Shown here one piece after another: positions 9,913 through 18,855 of a stretch of 64,000 bases of DNA; position 1 is the first letter of the stretch; the number at the start of each line of letters is the position of its first letter. A program made the translations under genes and the position numbers. Where the stretch lies: NCBI RefSeq assembly GCF_036199905.1, contig NZ_CP108109.1, positions 6,516,501-6,580,500 on the forward strand, in the 5' to 3' direction. The stretch is from Streptomyces sp. NBC_00223. Lineage in GTDB: Bacteria; Actinomycetota; Actinomycetes; Streptomycetales; Streptomycetaceae. The notes below the pieces were generated by a model. That model was not told where the DNA came from. It saw only the letters and a program-made list of their open reading frames with translations, and did not search any database.

Positions 9913-12018
9913 TCAGGAGGGCGCGGCCGTACGGCTCAGCCCGCCGGGCCACCACACCCGGCGGCCGAGCAGCACCGACGCGGACGTGACCAGATACGTA
10001 CGGACCAGGAAGGTGTCGAGCAGCACCCCGACCGCGATCACGAAGCCCAGCTCCGACAGCGACACCAGCGGCATGTTCATCAGTACCGAGAAGGTCGCCG
10101 CCAGCACGACCCCGGCCGAGGTGATCACCCCGCCCGTGGAGCGCAGGGCGCTCAGCGTCGCGGCCGTCGGGTCCGCCCCCGCCAGCGCCTCCTCGCGTAT
10201 CCGGTGCATCAGGAAGATGCCGTAGTCGACGCCGAGCGCCACCAGGAACACGAAGGAGAGCAGCGGCAGCCCCGGATCGGTGCCCGCGAAGCCGAAGAGC
10301 GGTCCGAAGACCAGGCCGCCGATGCCGAGCGCCGCGCCCCACACCGCCGCCACGGCGGCGGCCAGGAGCAGCGGGGCGAGCAGCGAGCGCAGCAGCAGGA
10401 CGAGGATCAGCAGGACCGCCGCCAGGACCACCGGGATCACGATCTCGCGGTCCCGCCGGTCGGCGTTCCGCAGATCGATCTGCTGGGCGCTGGGGCCGCC
10501 CACGTACGAGCCGCGCAGCTCGGCCCGCAGCGCCTTGATGGTGGCGGTCTCCGCGGCCGTCTCCGGCACGCTGCTGGTCGTGACCGAGAACTCGGTCCAG
10601 CCGTGCCCGCCGCGGCCGGTGTCGACCCGGACCACACCGTCGATGGCGCGGGCCGCGGCCTCGGCCGCCGCCGCACGGCCGGTCGGGGCGACCACCGTGA
10701 TCGGCCGGCTGCTCCGCTCCGGGAACGCCTTCGCCAGGGTCTCCATCGCCGCGATCGACTCCGGCCTGCTGGTGAAACCGTCCTGCTGCTTCAGCCCGCC
10801 GGGCAGGTGCAGGACCCCCAGCGACAGCGCGCCCAGCGCCACCAGGCCGCAGACGAGCACCGCGACCGGCTTGCGGCTCGCGGTCGCGCCCATGGCCGCG
10901 AAAACACTGCGCCGCGGCCGCTGTTCGCCGCCGTGGACGGGCACCAGCGGCCAGAACACCCGCCGGCCCAGCAGCACCAGCACCGCGGGCAGCAGCGTCG
11001 TCATGGCGACGAGCGCGCACAGCACCCCCACCGCGGCGGCCGGGCCCATGCCGCGGCTGCTGTTGAGGTCGGCCGCCAGCAGGCAGATCATGCCGGCCGC
11101 CACCGTGCCCGCCGAGGCGAGCACGGCGGGCCCGCACCTGCGCAGGGCCGTCCGCATCGCGTCGTACGGGTGCTCGGTCCGGCGCAGCTCCTCCCGGTAG
11201 CGCGCGACCAGCAGCAGCGCGTAGTCCGTGCCCACGCCGAAGACGAGGATCGTCATCACCCCGGAGCTCTGGCCGCTGACCGTGACGCCGAAGGTCCGGT
11301 TCAGACCGTAGGTGACGGCCATCGACAGCACGTCGGCCGCGCCCGCGGCGAGCAGCGGCACGAGCCAGAGGGTGGGGCTGCGGTAGATGAGGATCAGCAG
11401 GAGGGCGACGACCAGCACGGTGGTGTAGAGCAGCGGGCCGCCGAGCGTGCCGTAGACCTCGGCGCTGTCCGTGTCGAGCGCCCCCGGGCCGCCCACCCGT
11501 ACGCTCAACCCGTGCCCGCCGGCCGCGACCTCGCGCACGCCGTCCACGAAGCGCGTCCTGGCGTCGGAGTCCTGACCCGGCCGGGTGCTGGAGACCGGGA
11601 ACATCAGCGTGGCGCCGTCCGCCGACTCGGTGCCTTGCGGCGCCTTGTCGCCGGAGATCGGGAAGGTGTCCGCGATCTCGGCGATCTGCTTCCCCGCGGT
11701 GCCGCGGTCGGCCGGGCTCAGACCGCCGTCGCGGTGGTAGACGATCACCAGGTCGGTCGACTCGCCGCCGGGCAGCCGCTGCTGGACCTTGGCGACCTGG
11801 GTCGAGTCGGCGTTCGCGGGCAGGTAGTCGACGACGCCGTCGCGCTGCACGTCACCGAGCCGGCCGGCCATCGGCACCGCCACGGCGAGCACACCGATCC
11901 ACAGCGCCAGCAGCAGCCACGGCAGCGCGCGGGCGCCGCGGCCGCGGGCGGGCGGCGGTACGGGCGGCGGGGCCGTTCCTGCCGCGTCGGCGGGTGTCTC
12001 GTTCGTTGCGGCCCTCAT
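9913..12018 (-). CDS. MMPL family RND-type membrane transporter
   Basis: 701 residues from the ATG at 12018, with GGGGAG upstream; a TTG just before it is less likely. Topology is that of MmpL proteins: an N-terminal transmembrane helix (ALPWLLLALWIGVLAVAVPMA), a large outside loop, a first bundle of helices with the motif VFGVGTDYALLLVARYREEL, a second outside loop and a second bundle with FLVALGVDYGIFLMHRIREE. These paired GxDY motifs hold the proton-relay residues of the family. MMPL proteins export lipids, polyketides or hydrophobic drugs; nothing nearby points to a substrate. It is transcribed alone, convergent with the ROK gene and divided by about 180 bases from the VOC gene. Confidence 0.93.
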   Translation of the reverse strand: MRAATNETPADAAGTAPPPVPPPARGRGARALPWLLLALWIGVLAVAVPMAGRLGDVQRDGVVDYLPANADSTQVAKVQQRLPGGESTDLVIVYHRDGGLSPADRGTAGKQIAEIADTFPISGDKAPQGTESADGATLMFPVSSTRPGQDSDARTRFVDGVREVAAGGHGLSVRVGGPGALDTDSAEVYGTLGGPLLYTTVLVVALLLILIYRSPTLWLVPLLAAGAADVLSMAVTYGLNRTFGVTVSGQSSGVMTILVFGVGTDYALLLVARYREELRRTEHPYDAMRTALRRCGPAVLASAGTVAAGMICLLAADLNSSRGMGPAAAVGVLCALVAMTTLLPAVLVLLGRRVFWPLVPVHGGEQRPRRSVFAAMGATASRKPVAVLVCGLVALGALSLGVLHLPGGLKQQDGFTSRPESIAAMETLAKAFPERSSRPITVVAPTGRAAAAEAAARAIDGVVRVDTGRGGHGWTEFSVTTSSVPETAAETATIKALRAELRGSYVGGPSAQQIDLRNADRRDREIVIPVVLAAVLLILVLLLRSLLAPLLLAAAVAAVWGAALGIGGLVFGPLFGFAGTDPGLPLLSFVFLVALGVDYGIFLMHRIREEALAGADPTAATLSALRSTGGVITSAGVVLAATFSVLMNMPLVSLSELGFVIAVGVLLDTFLVRTYLVTSASVLLGRRVWWPGGLSRTAAPS

Positions 12019-12195
12019 CAAGGGCTCCCCTCTGGCACGGCGGACGGATCGTCTCCATCGTCACGGCGGCCGGTGGGCGGATCGTCGCGCGCGGGGGTGA
12101 GATCGCGGGTGCTTCCGCGGGGGGTGCGCGGGCGCGATTGCTCCCGGGAGAGTAGCCGGGGGAAGCAGTGAGGGCCGCGAGAGGGTGGTCGGCCG

Positions 12196-12969
12196 TCAGG
12201 CCGGGCGCGCCAGCAGGGAGAACGTGCCGCCCTCCGGGTCCGCGACCCTGGCCAGCCGGCCGTGGCGCGAGTCGTGCGGCTCCTCCAGCACCTTTCCGCC
12301 GAGCGCGGTGACCCGGCGGGCGGCCGCGTCCGTGTCGGAGACCGCGAAGTACGTCACCCAGTGCGCGCCGCGGTCGCGCACCACCTGGTGGCCGACGTGC
12401 TGCACACCCGCCATCGGCCGGCCGTGGACCGTGAGCACCCTGCGGTACGGTTCGCCGCCGGGCGACGGCTCGATCCCGAAGCCGAAGACGTCCTGGTAGA
12501 ACGTGGCGACCCGTACGCACTCCTGCGTGACCAGCTTGCTCCAGAGGACGGTCCCCGGCACACCGGTCAGGTCCGCGCCCGCCATCCGCTCGCCCTGCCA
12601 GATGCCGAAGACCGCGCCGACGGGGTCCACGGCCAGCGCCATCCGGCCCTCCTCGCCCGCGTTGAGCGGCCCGATGCCGACCGTGCCGCCGCACTCCCTG
12701 ACCGTCTCCGCGGCCTGGTCCACGTCGTCCGCCGCGAGCATCGTGGTCCACGCCACCGGCCGGTACGGCGAGGCCGCGCCCTCGCCGATGCCCGCGATCC
12801 GCTGCCCGTTCAGCTCGGCGAGCACGTACGGGCCCAGCTCGCGCGGGCCGGGCCTGAACTTCCAGCCGAACAGGGCGCCGTAGAACTCCCGCGCCCGGTC
12901 CGCCCGGTGCGCCATCAGGCTCGCCCAGCAGGGGGTCCCGGGCGGGCGGCGGCTCGGTGCGTCGGTCAT
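12196..12969 (-). CDS. VOC family (glyoxalase-like) protein, two domains
   Basis: 257 residues made of two vicinal-oxygen-chelate domains, about 12-125 (GTPCWASLMAHRADRAREFY) and 138-255 (VLWSKLVTQECVRVATFYQD). Each has the beta-alpha-beta-beta-beta repeat ending in DPVG or DPEG followed by an aromatic strand. Such tandem proteins include hydrolase-like and antibiotic-binding members, and metal ligands are often incomplete, so no reaction is assigned. AGGAG lies a few bases upstream of the ATG at 12969. It is divergent from the rhodanese gene across a 224-base gap. It appears soluble. Confidence 0.9.
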   Translation of the reverse strand: MTDAPSRRPPGTPCWASLMAHRADRAREFYGALFGWKFRPGPRELGPYVLAELNGQRIAGIGEGAASPYRPVAWTTMLAADDVDQAAETVRECGGTVGIGPLNAGEEGRMALAVDPVGAVFGIWQGERMAGADLTGVPGTVLWSKLVTQECVRVATFYQDVFGFGIEPSPGGEPYRRVLTVHGRPMAGVQHVGHQVVRDRGAHWVTYFAVSDTDAAARRVTALGGKVLEEPHDSRHGRLARVADPEGGTFSLLARPA

Positions 12970-13193
12970 GGCGAAGGCTCTCCTCGTGGGCGGCCCCTGC
13001 GGCGGGCCGCGCGTCTCGGGGAAGGTGACACTCCGATCGTTGCACCGAGGTGCCCGCGGGCGGGCGCCGACCCGGCCGTGTTGACCACCCTGGTGCCGAG
13101 GCGCGGCCGAAACGGTACGCGGCCTCCGGCGCGGCGGGGTGAGGTTCGCGGCGAAGCGGCCGGGCGGCGCCCGCGGGCGACCACAATGGGCGT

Positions 13194-14024
13194 ATGAGTA
13201 TGCGACCCCTCATCACCGCGGCCGAACTGGCCGACGCGCTCGACACGACCACCGTTCTCGACGTCCGCTGGCGGCTGGGCGGGCCGCCCGGACACGGCGA
13301 GTACGCCAAGGGCCATATCCCCGGGGCCCGCTATGTCTCGCTGGAGACCGCGCTGGCCGCGCCCGCGGGGCCGGGCGGTCGGCACCCGCTGCCCGAAGCC
13401 GATGTCTTCGGCGCGGAGATGCGGGCCGCCGGGGTGAGCGAGGACCGGGACGTCGTCGTGTACGACAACGAGAACGGGTGGGGTCCGGCGCGCGCCTGGT
13501 GGCTGCTGCGGTGGGCCGGGCACACGCGGGTGCGGGTGCTGGACGGGGGGCTCGCCGCGTGGACGGCGGCGGGGCGGCCGCTCAGTACGGAGGAGCCTCC
13601 GGCGGGGCGGGGGGACTTCGTGCCGCGGCCCGGGGGGATGCCGCTGCTCGACGCGGACGGGGCGGCGGCGCTGGCGCGGCGCGGGGTGCTGCTCGACGCG
13701 CGGGCGGCCGAGCGGTACCGGGGTGACACGGAGCCGATCGACCGGGTCGGCGGGCACATTCCCGGCGCGGTCAACGCGCCGACGACGGAGAACGTCGGGG
13801 CGGACGGGCGCTTCCTGGAGGCGGACGCGTTGGCGGAACGGTTCGCGTCCTTGGGCGCGAAGCCGGGGGCCGAGGTCGGGGTCTACTGCGGGTCGGGGGT
13901 GTCCGCCGCGCACGAGGTTCTCGCCCTGGAGGCGGCGGGCGTTCCCGCGGCGCTGTACGTCGGCTCCTGGAGCGAATGGTCCCGCGACCCCGCCCGCCCC
14001 CTCGCCACGGGCCCCACGCCCTAA
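13194..14024 (+). CDS. Sulfurtransferase (tandem rhodanese)
   Basis: 276 residues with two rhodanese domains. The first (about 5-130) has LDVRWRLGG and GHIPGARYVSL but no catalytic cysteine; the second (about 150-270) has LLDARAAERYRG, GHIPGAVNAP and the active-site loop YCGSGVSA with Cys232. The loop is closer to mercaptopyruvate than to classical thiosulfate sulfurtransferases, so the sulfur donor is uncertain. The protein should be cytoplasmic. The ATG at 13194 has only a weak GGGC upstream; a second ATG lies two codons in. The gene runs into the 165-bp repeat array and converges with sepH. Confidence 0.92.
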   Translation: MSMRPLITAAELADALDTTTVLDVRWRLGGPPGHGEYAKGHIPGARYVSLETALAAPAGPGGRHPLPEADVFGAEMRAAGVSEDRDVVVYDNENGWGPARAWWLLRWAGHTRVRVLDGGLAAWTAAGRPLSTEEPPAGRGDFVPRPGGMPLLDADGAAALARRGVLLDARAAERYRGDTEPIDRVGGHIPGAVNAPTTENVGADGRFLEADALAERFASLGAKPGAEVGVYCGSGVSAAHEVLALEAAGVPAALYVGSWSEWSRDPARPLATGPTP

Positions 14025-14033
14025 CGCCCACAC

Positions 14034-14610
14034 GACCCCTGGGGCCGGGGGCCGCCCTCTTTTCCGCCGCGGCGGCGGGAAGCCCCTGCCGGGGTGTTCG
14101 GCGGTGTTCGTGCGGTCCGGTGGGTTCGGCACCGCCGGCCCGCGCTGTGGGCCGTCCCGCCGTTGCGGCGGGGAGTTTCGCATGGCGTCATGCGGATGGT
14201 GACCCAGGGGCCGGGGGCCCACCTTCTTTTCCGCCGCGGCGGCGGGAAGCCCCTGCCGGGGTGTTCGGCGGTGTTTCGTACGGCCCGGTGGGTTCGGCAC
14301 CGCCGGCCCGCGCCGTCGGCCGTCCCGCCGTCGCGGCGGGGAGTTTCGCCGACGTCATGCGGATGGTGAACCCGGGGCCGGGGGCCGCCCTCTTGCCGCC
14401 GCGGCGGTGCCAGGCCCTTGCCGGGGTGTTCGGCGGTGTTTCGTACGGCCCGGTGGGTTCGGCACCGCCGGCCCGCGCTGTCGGCCGTCCCGCCGTTGCG
14501 GCGGGGAGTTTCGCATGGCGTCATGCGGATGGTGAACCGGGGGCCAGCCCTCTTGCCGCCGCGACGGCGCCAAGCCTCTGCCGGGGTGTCCGGCGGTGTT
14601 CGTGGGGTCC
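14034..14610. repeat. Tandem array of a ~165-bp GC-rich repeat
   Basis: The marker GCCGGGGTGTTCGG (GCCGGGGTGTCCGG in the last copy) recurs at 14088, 14255, 14420 and 14580, giving periods of 167, 165 and 160 bases. Three full copies and one truncated copy are present and are largely identical. Each full copy also contains GTGGGTTCGGCACCGCCGG, GCGGCGGGGAGTTTCGC and CGTCATGCGGATGGTGA, with several internal hairpins. The unequal periods are not all multiples of three, so it is not a repeated protein. It fills most of the 646-base gap between the convergent rhodanese and sepH genes, where it could also end transcription. Confidence 0.9.
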
Positions 14611-14670
14611 GCGCCGCCGGGCGGGCCGGGGCCGTGGGGGTGAGGTCGGTTCCCACGGCGCCCGAGGCGG

Positions 14671-15714
14671 TTACTCCTTTTTGCGGCGGCTGCCGAAGAC
14701 GATCTCGTCCCAGCTGGGCACCGTCGCCCGGCGCCCCGGACGGACGCCGTCCGCCTCGGCCTGCCGGTCCGTCGTGCCGACCAGCCGGTCCCGGTGCCCG
14801 GCGACAGCCCTCGGCATCAGGACGTCCGCGTACGCCGACCCCGCCCCCGCGCTGGCGGCCGGAGCCGCCTCCTCGACGCTCTCCTCCGGAATCTCCGCCG
14901 CGGGCGCGGCGTCCGGCGGGTTCATCGGCGGCGCGGGCACCACCATGTCGCCCCGGAAACTCGGCACCGCTTCGAGCAGGCTCGTGAGCGAGTCCCGCTC
15001 CTCCGGCTCCGCCCGCTCCTCGGCTCGCGCCTCGCGGTCGGACCGATCGATCTGGCGGTCCAGGGACCGGTCCAGCGGACGGTCCCTGGGCAGCCGCGCG
15101 ATCCGCGGCACGAACGGGAAGCTCGGCTCCTGCGCCTGCGTCTGCGCCGTCTCGCCGATCAGCGACCTGGCCTCGTCGTCCACCGCCTGGACGAGCCGGC
15201 GCGGCGGGTCGTACGTCCAACTCGCGGAGTGCGGCTCACCGGCCACCCGGTAGACGAGCAGCACCTCCCACGTGCCGTCGTCACGGCGCCAGGAGTCCCA
15301 CAGCACGGTGTCCTTCTCCGCGCCGCGCAGCAGCAGGCGTTCGGCGACCGCCTCGCCCAACTGGGGCCCGGTGGTCTCGCCCTGACGCCGTACCGAGGTC
15401 TTTCTGGCCCGCTCGGCCATGAACGCGCGCTCGGCGAGCACGGGACCCTCGAAGCGCCGTACCCGTTCGACCGGAATACCGCCCATCTGGGCGACTTCCT
15501 CGGCCGACGCACCGGCACGTATCCGCGCCTGGATGTCCCGGGGGCGAAGATGGCTCTCGACTTCGATCTCGATCTGGCCGAGCCGGGCCCGGTCGTTGCG
15601 GACCGCGGCCCGCAGCCGCTCGTCGATGGGAAGCGTGTATTCCGTACTGTCGGCAGCCTTGAGCACCAGTCGTGTGCCGTCGTTGCTGACGGCCACGACG
15701 CGCAGTTCGGGCAC
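14671..15714 (-). CDS. sepH: SepH, cell division regulator that stimulates FtsZ assembly
   Basis: 347 residues, DUF3071 family. The start is the GTG at 15714, five bases after GGGAGG, giving VPELRVVAVSNDGTRL, the usual family N-terminus; an upstream in-frame ATG at 15801 adds 29 unrelated residues. The conserved N-terminal part (1-140) contains the helix-turn-helix-like stretch IQARIRAGASAEEVAQMGG. The C-terminal half is low-complexity, rich in Glu, Arg, Ala and Pro (an RDRPLDRSLDRQIDRSDRE-type segment), and ends in a basic tail FGSRRKKE. SepH is known to bind and stimulate FtsZ in sporulation septation. The cytoplasmic location and gene order match the S. coelicolor locus. Confidence 0.93.
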   Translation of the reverse strand: MPELRVVAVSNDGTRLVLKAADSTEYTLPIDERLRAAVRNDRARLGQIEIEVESHLRPRDIQARIRAGASAEEVAQMGGIPVERVRRFEGPVLAERAFMAERARKTSVRRQGETTGPQLGEAVAERLLLRGAEKDTVLWDSWRRDDGTWEVLLVYRVAGEPHSASWTYDPPRRLVQAVDDEARSLIGETAQTQAQEPSFPFVPRIARLPRDRPLDRSLDRQIDRSDREARAEERAEPEERDSLTSLLEAVPSFRGDMVVPAPPMNPPDAAPAAEIPEESVEEAAPAASAGAGSAYADVLMPRAVAGHRDRLVGTTDRQAEADGVRPGRRATVPSWDEIVFGSRRKKE

Positions 15715-16096
15715 GGTTACCTCCCGGATGGTGCCTGCCGACGTCACGTGCGTCGCTGCTCCCGATGGACGAGTGTGGCCTGCCCGGGTGCAGCGTGCCA
15801 CAACCTTGCAGAGTTGCCCGGCGTGTCGGGATCACATGGTGACACGCCGTCATGGGACGGTGGACGATCGGCCACTCAGTGTGACCGACCGTGGCGCCCC
15901 GGGATGAGCGCCACCGGCCCCCCTCCTGCGTGTCCGGACGACCGTACGGACACCGGGAGCCACGATTCGCCACGGTACTCCATTTGGGCCAGCAGGGGGC
16001 GGCTGCCGCGCTGTCGAATGTCGCGCGGAGGGCGGGAGTTGGGTGACCCGGCTCACTCGAGTGCGCCGCGCGCCCCGGGCAAATACGGATGAACCC
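15715..16096. other. Intergenic region upstream of sepH
   Basis: 382 bases between the sepH start and the end of the lactone oxidase gene, both on the minus strand. It holds an inverted repeat GGCGTGTC / GACACGCC (15820-15827, 15841-15848; 13-base spacer) about 105-135 bases upstream of sepH. No convincing -10/-35 pair or ORF was seen. Confidence 0.5.
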
Positions 16097-17443
16097 CTAT
16101 GAACCGAGCACCCGGCGCAAGTAGTCGTTGCCGAACAGCCGCCCCGGGTCCAACCGGTCCCGCAGCGCGGTGAACTCCTCGAACCGCGGGTAGACCGTAC
16201 GGAAATACTCCGCGTCCCGGGTGTGCACCTTGCCCCAGTGCGGCCGTCCGCCCACCGCCGTCATGATCCGCTCGACGGCGGTGAAGTACTCCTGGTAACG
16301 GCTGCCCCGGTACATGTGCACCGCCACATAGGCGCTCTCCCGCCCGGAAGCCGTCGACAGCGTGATGTCGTCGGCCGGCGCGACCCGTACCTCCACCGGG
16401 AAGCTCACCCGCAGGTCCGAGTGCTCCAGCATGGCCTTGAGCTCGCGGATCGCCTCCACGGCGGCCTCGCGCGGCACCGCGTACTCCATCTCCACGAAGC
16501 GCACCCGGCGCGGGCTGGTGAACACCTTGTACGGAATGTCGGTGTACGTACGGGCGGACAGCGCGCGGCTGGAGATCCTGGCCAGGCCCGGGATGGTCGC
16601 GGGCGCCGCCCGGCCGAGCGCGCAGGCGGCCTGGAAGACACCGTTGGACAGCAACTCGTCGTCGATCCAGCCGCGGACCGCCGGAACCGGGGCGGCCGGG
16701 CCCTGACTGCGGTTGTTGCGCTTGGTGTTGCAGCTGTCGGTGTGCGGGAACCAGTAGAACTCGAAGTGCTCGTTCTCCGCGGTCAGCCGGTCGAACTCGG
16801 CCATCACCCGGCGGAACGGCATCGGTTCCTCGCGGGCGGTCAGCAGGAAGACCGGCTCCACCGCGAAGGTCACCGCGCTGACCACGCCGAGCGCGCCCAG
16901 GCCGATCCGGGCCGCGGCGAACACCTCGGGGTTCTCGTCCGCCGAGCAGTTGAGCACCGAGCCGTCCGCGGTCACCAGCTCAAGTGCCGTGATCTGCGCG
17001 GCTATGGACGCCGAGTCGCGGCCGGTGCCGTGCGTGCCGGTGCTGATGGCGCCCGCGACGGTCTGCACCATGATGTCGCCCATGTTCGTCAGCGACAGTC
17101 CCGCCGCGGCCAGCGCCGCGTTGAGCTGACCGAGCTGGACGCCCGCCTCGACCGTGACGGTGCCCGCCGCGTGGTCGATGGCCCGGATCGCGGTCAGCCC
17201 GTCGGGGCGGATCAGCACCCCGTCGGTGGCCGCGGCCGCGGTGAAGGAGTGCCCGGAGCCGACTGCCTTAGCCGTCAGCCCGTCCGCGGCGGCCGCGCCG
17301 AGCACCGCCGCCAGCTCGTCCACGGACGCGGGCGCGACACTGCGGCGGGGCCGGGCCGTGACATTGCCCGCCCAGTTACGCCACACCCTCCCGGCTGCCC
17401 TGCCCGTCGAACCGGTCGTCGGCCTCATCGCTGTTCCGCCCAT
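16097..17443 (-). CDS. D-arabinono-1,4-lactone oxidase family FAD-dependent oxidoreductase
   Basis: About 448 residues. The start is probably the ATG at 17443 (GGGAGGAG ten bases upstream) or 17428; either overlaps the end of the MFS gene on the same strand, so the two are likely coupled. The N-terminal PCMH-type FAD domain has AVGSGHSFTAA, whose histidine is the usual covalent flavin site of the lactone/alditol oxidase family, and THGTGRDSASIAAQ. The C-terminal ALO domain ends with HWGKVH and DPGRLFGNDYLRRVLG, typical of the group. Such enzymes oxidise aldonolactones or polyols with O2, giving H2O2; the actual substrate is not evident. Confidence 0.92.
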   Translation of the reverse strand: MGGTAMRPTTGSTGRAAGRVWRNWAGNVTARPRRSVAPASVDELAAVLGAAAADGLTAKAVGSGHSFTAAAATDGVLIRPDGLTAIRAIDHAAGTVTVEAGVQLGQLNAALAAAGLSLTNMGDIMVQTVAGAISTGTHGTGRDSASIAAQITALELVTADGSVLNCSADENPEVFAAARIGLGALGVVSAVTFAVEPVFLLTAREEPMPFRRVMAEFDRLTAENEHFEFYWFPHTDSCNTKRNNRSQGPAAPVPAVRGWIDDELLSNGVFQAACALGRAAPATIPGLARISSRALSARTYTDIPYKVFTSPRRVRFVEMEYAVPREAAVEAIRELKAMLEHSDLRVSFPVEVRVAPADDITLSTASGRESAYVAVHMYRGSRYQEYFTAVERIMTAVGGRPHWGKVHTRDAEYFRTVYPRFEEFTALRDRLDPGRLFGNDYLRRVLGS

Positions 17444-18710
17444 TCGCGCGTTTCTCCTCCCGCTCCGGGGCCGGCCGCAGCCGGCCATGTCCGAGGAACG
17501 CCACCGCCACGGCGACGAGCGCCGCGCAGGCGGGCACCGCGAAGGCCGCCGTGGCCCCATGGGCGTCGATCACCCGGCCGGCGACCGCCGCTCCGACGGC
17601 GACCCCCACCGCGAGCCCCGTGGAGGTCCACGTGATGCCCTCGGTCAGCCGCGCCCGCGGTACCAGCTGTTCGACCAGACCCATCGCGGTCACCATCGTC
17701 GGAGCGATGGTCAGGCCCGAGAGGAACAGCGCCCCGGCCAGAAACCACAAGTTCCCGACCAGTAGTGGCGGGATCATACTCACAGCCATCGCCGCTATGC
17801 CCACCAGGAACCGGCCGGTCGGGGTGCCGCGCGGGGTGAGCAGCCCGAACACCAGCCCGGCCAGGCACGACCCGAGCGCGTACGAGGCCAGCACCAGGCT
17901 GGCCAGCGCCTTGTGGCCCTGCTCGTCGGCGAACGCGACCGTGGACACGTCGACCGCGCCGAACAGCGCGCCGGTGCCCACGAAGACCCCCACCAGCACG
18001 GGCATGCCCGGCGAGCGCAGCGCGGAGCCGCGGCTGAGGTCGTCGCGCGGGTGCGGCGGCGGCTCGGTGGCGCGCTGGGCGGTCAGCAGCAGCACTCCGA
18101 CGCCGAGGAAGACCACGGCCAGCAGCGGCCCGGCCTCGGCGAACCAGACCGTGCACAGGCCGATGGACAGGATCGGGCCGAGGATGAAGACGATCTCGTC
18201 GACCACCGACTCCAGCGAGTACGCGGTGTGCAGGAGTTCGGGGGAGCCGCGGTGGATCGCCGACCAGCGGGCCCGGACCATCGCGCCCATGCTCGGGGTC
18301 AGCCCGGCGCCCGGCACGCAGACGAAGTACACCCAGTCCGGCGCCCCGGCTTTCACCGCCACCAGCAGCGCCCCGACCGAGACGACCGTCACCACGGACA
18401 CCGGCCGCAGCACCCGCCGCTGCCCGTACCGGTCGACCAGCCGGGAGACCTGCGGACCGCAGGCGGCGCCGGACAGCGCGAGGGCCGCGGCGAGCGCGCC
18501 CGCGAGCCCGTAACGCCCGGTCACCTGCGAGATCATGGTGACGACGCCGATTCCCAGCATCGACAGCGGCATTCGCCCGACCAGTCCGGCGGCGGAGAAC
18601 GCCTTGGCGCCCGGGGTGGTGAATATCGCACGGTACGGGCTGGTCAAGTGGCGCTCCCCGGCGGCGTCGCCGTCGATCGGTGGGGCCGTCACGGCCCCGG
18701 TAAGGAACAT
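17376..18710 (-). CDS. MFS transporter
   Basis: 444 residues with about 12 transmembrane helices (for example LLVAVKAGAPDWVYFVCVPGA, AVVFLGVGVLLLTA and ALVAVAVAFLGHG) and the cytoplasmic motif VDRYGQRRVLRP after helix 2. The C-terminal tail is charged. Drug or metabolite efflux is typical, but no substrate can be named. The ATG at 18710 has a poor ribosome site; a TTG at 18647 has GGGGAG at good distance and starts just before the family-like SPYRAIFTTPG, so the protein may be 21 residues shorter. The 3' end overlaps the lactone oxidase start. It diverges from ferrochelatase. Confidence 0.9.
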   Translation of the reverse strand: MFLTGAVTAPPIDGDAAGERHLTSPYRAIFTTPGAKAFSAAGLVGRMPLSMLGIGVVTMISQVTGRYGLAGALAAALALSGAACGPQVSRLVDRYGQRRVLRPVSVVTVVSVGALLVAVKAGAPDWVYFVCVPGAGLTPSMGAMVRARWSAIHRGSPELLHTAYSLESVVDEIVFILGPILSIGLCTVWFAEAGPLLAVVFLGVGVLLLTAQRATEPPPHPRDDLSRGSALRSPGMPVLVGVFVGTGALFGAVDVSTVAFADEQGHKALASLVLASYALGSCLAGLVFGLLTPRGTPTGRFLVGIAAMAVSMIPPLLVGNLWFLAGALFLSGLTIAPTMVTAMGLVEQLVPRARLTEGITWTSTGLAVGVAVGAAVAGRVIDAHGATAAFAVPACAALVAVAVAFLGHGRLRPAPEREEKRANGRNSDEADDRFDGQGSREGVA

Positions 18711-18855
18711 TGCTGGTTCATACAGCTTACGAAGCCGGGCAAGCGGTTTTCACCGCGCAGGGGTCGGGCCGTCCGCGGGCCGAGGCGCGGATCGCAAGGA
18801 GCGGGGGGAGGGCCGGAGGGCGGGCCGCCGTCCGGTGGGTGGCAGGATCGGAGTC

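Noticed and set aside
14034..14610. CRISPR array
   Set aside because: The unit is ~165 bases, repeated head to tail without unique spacers, and there are no cas genes.
13976..15253. Open frames running through the 165-bp repeats on both strands
   Set aside because: Repeat periods of 167, 165 and 160 shift the frame between copies, so no repeated protein can be encoded; sepH accounts for the rest.
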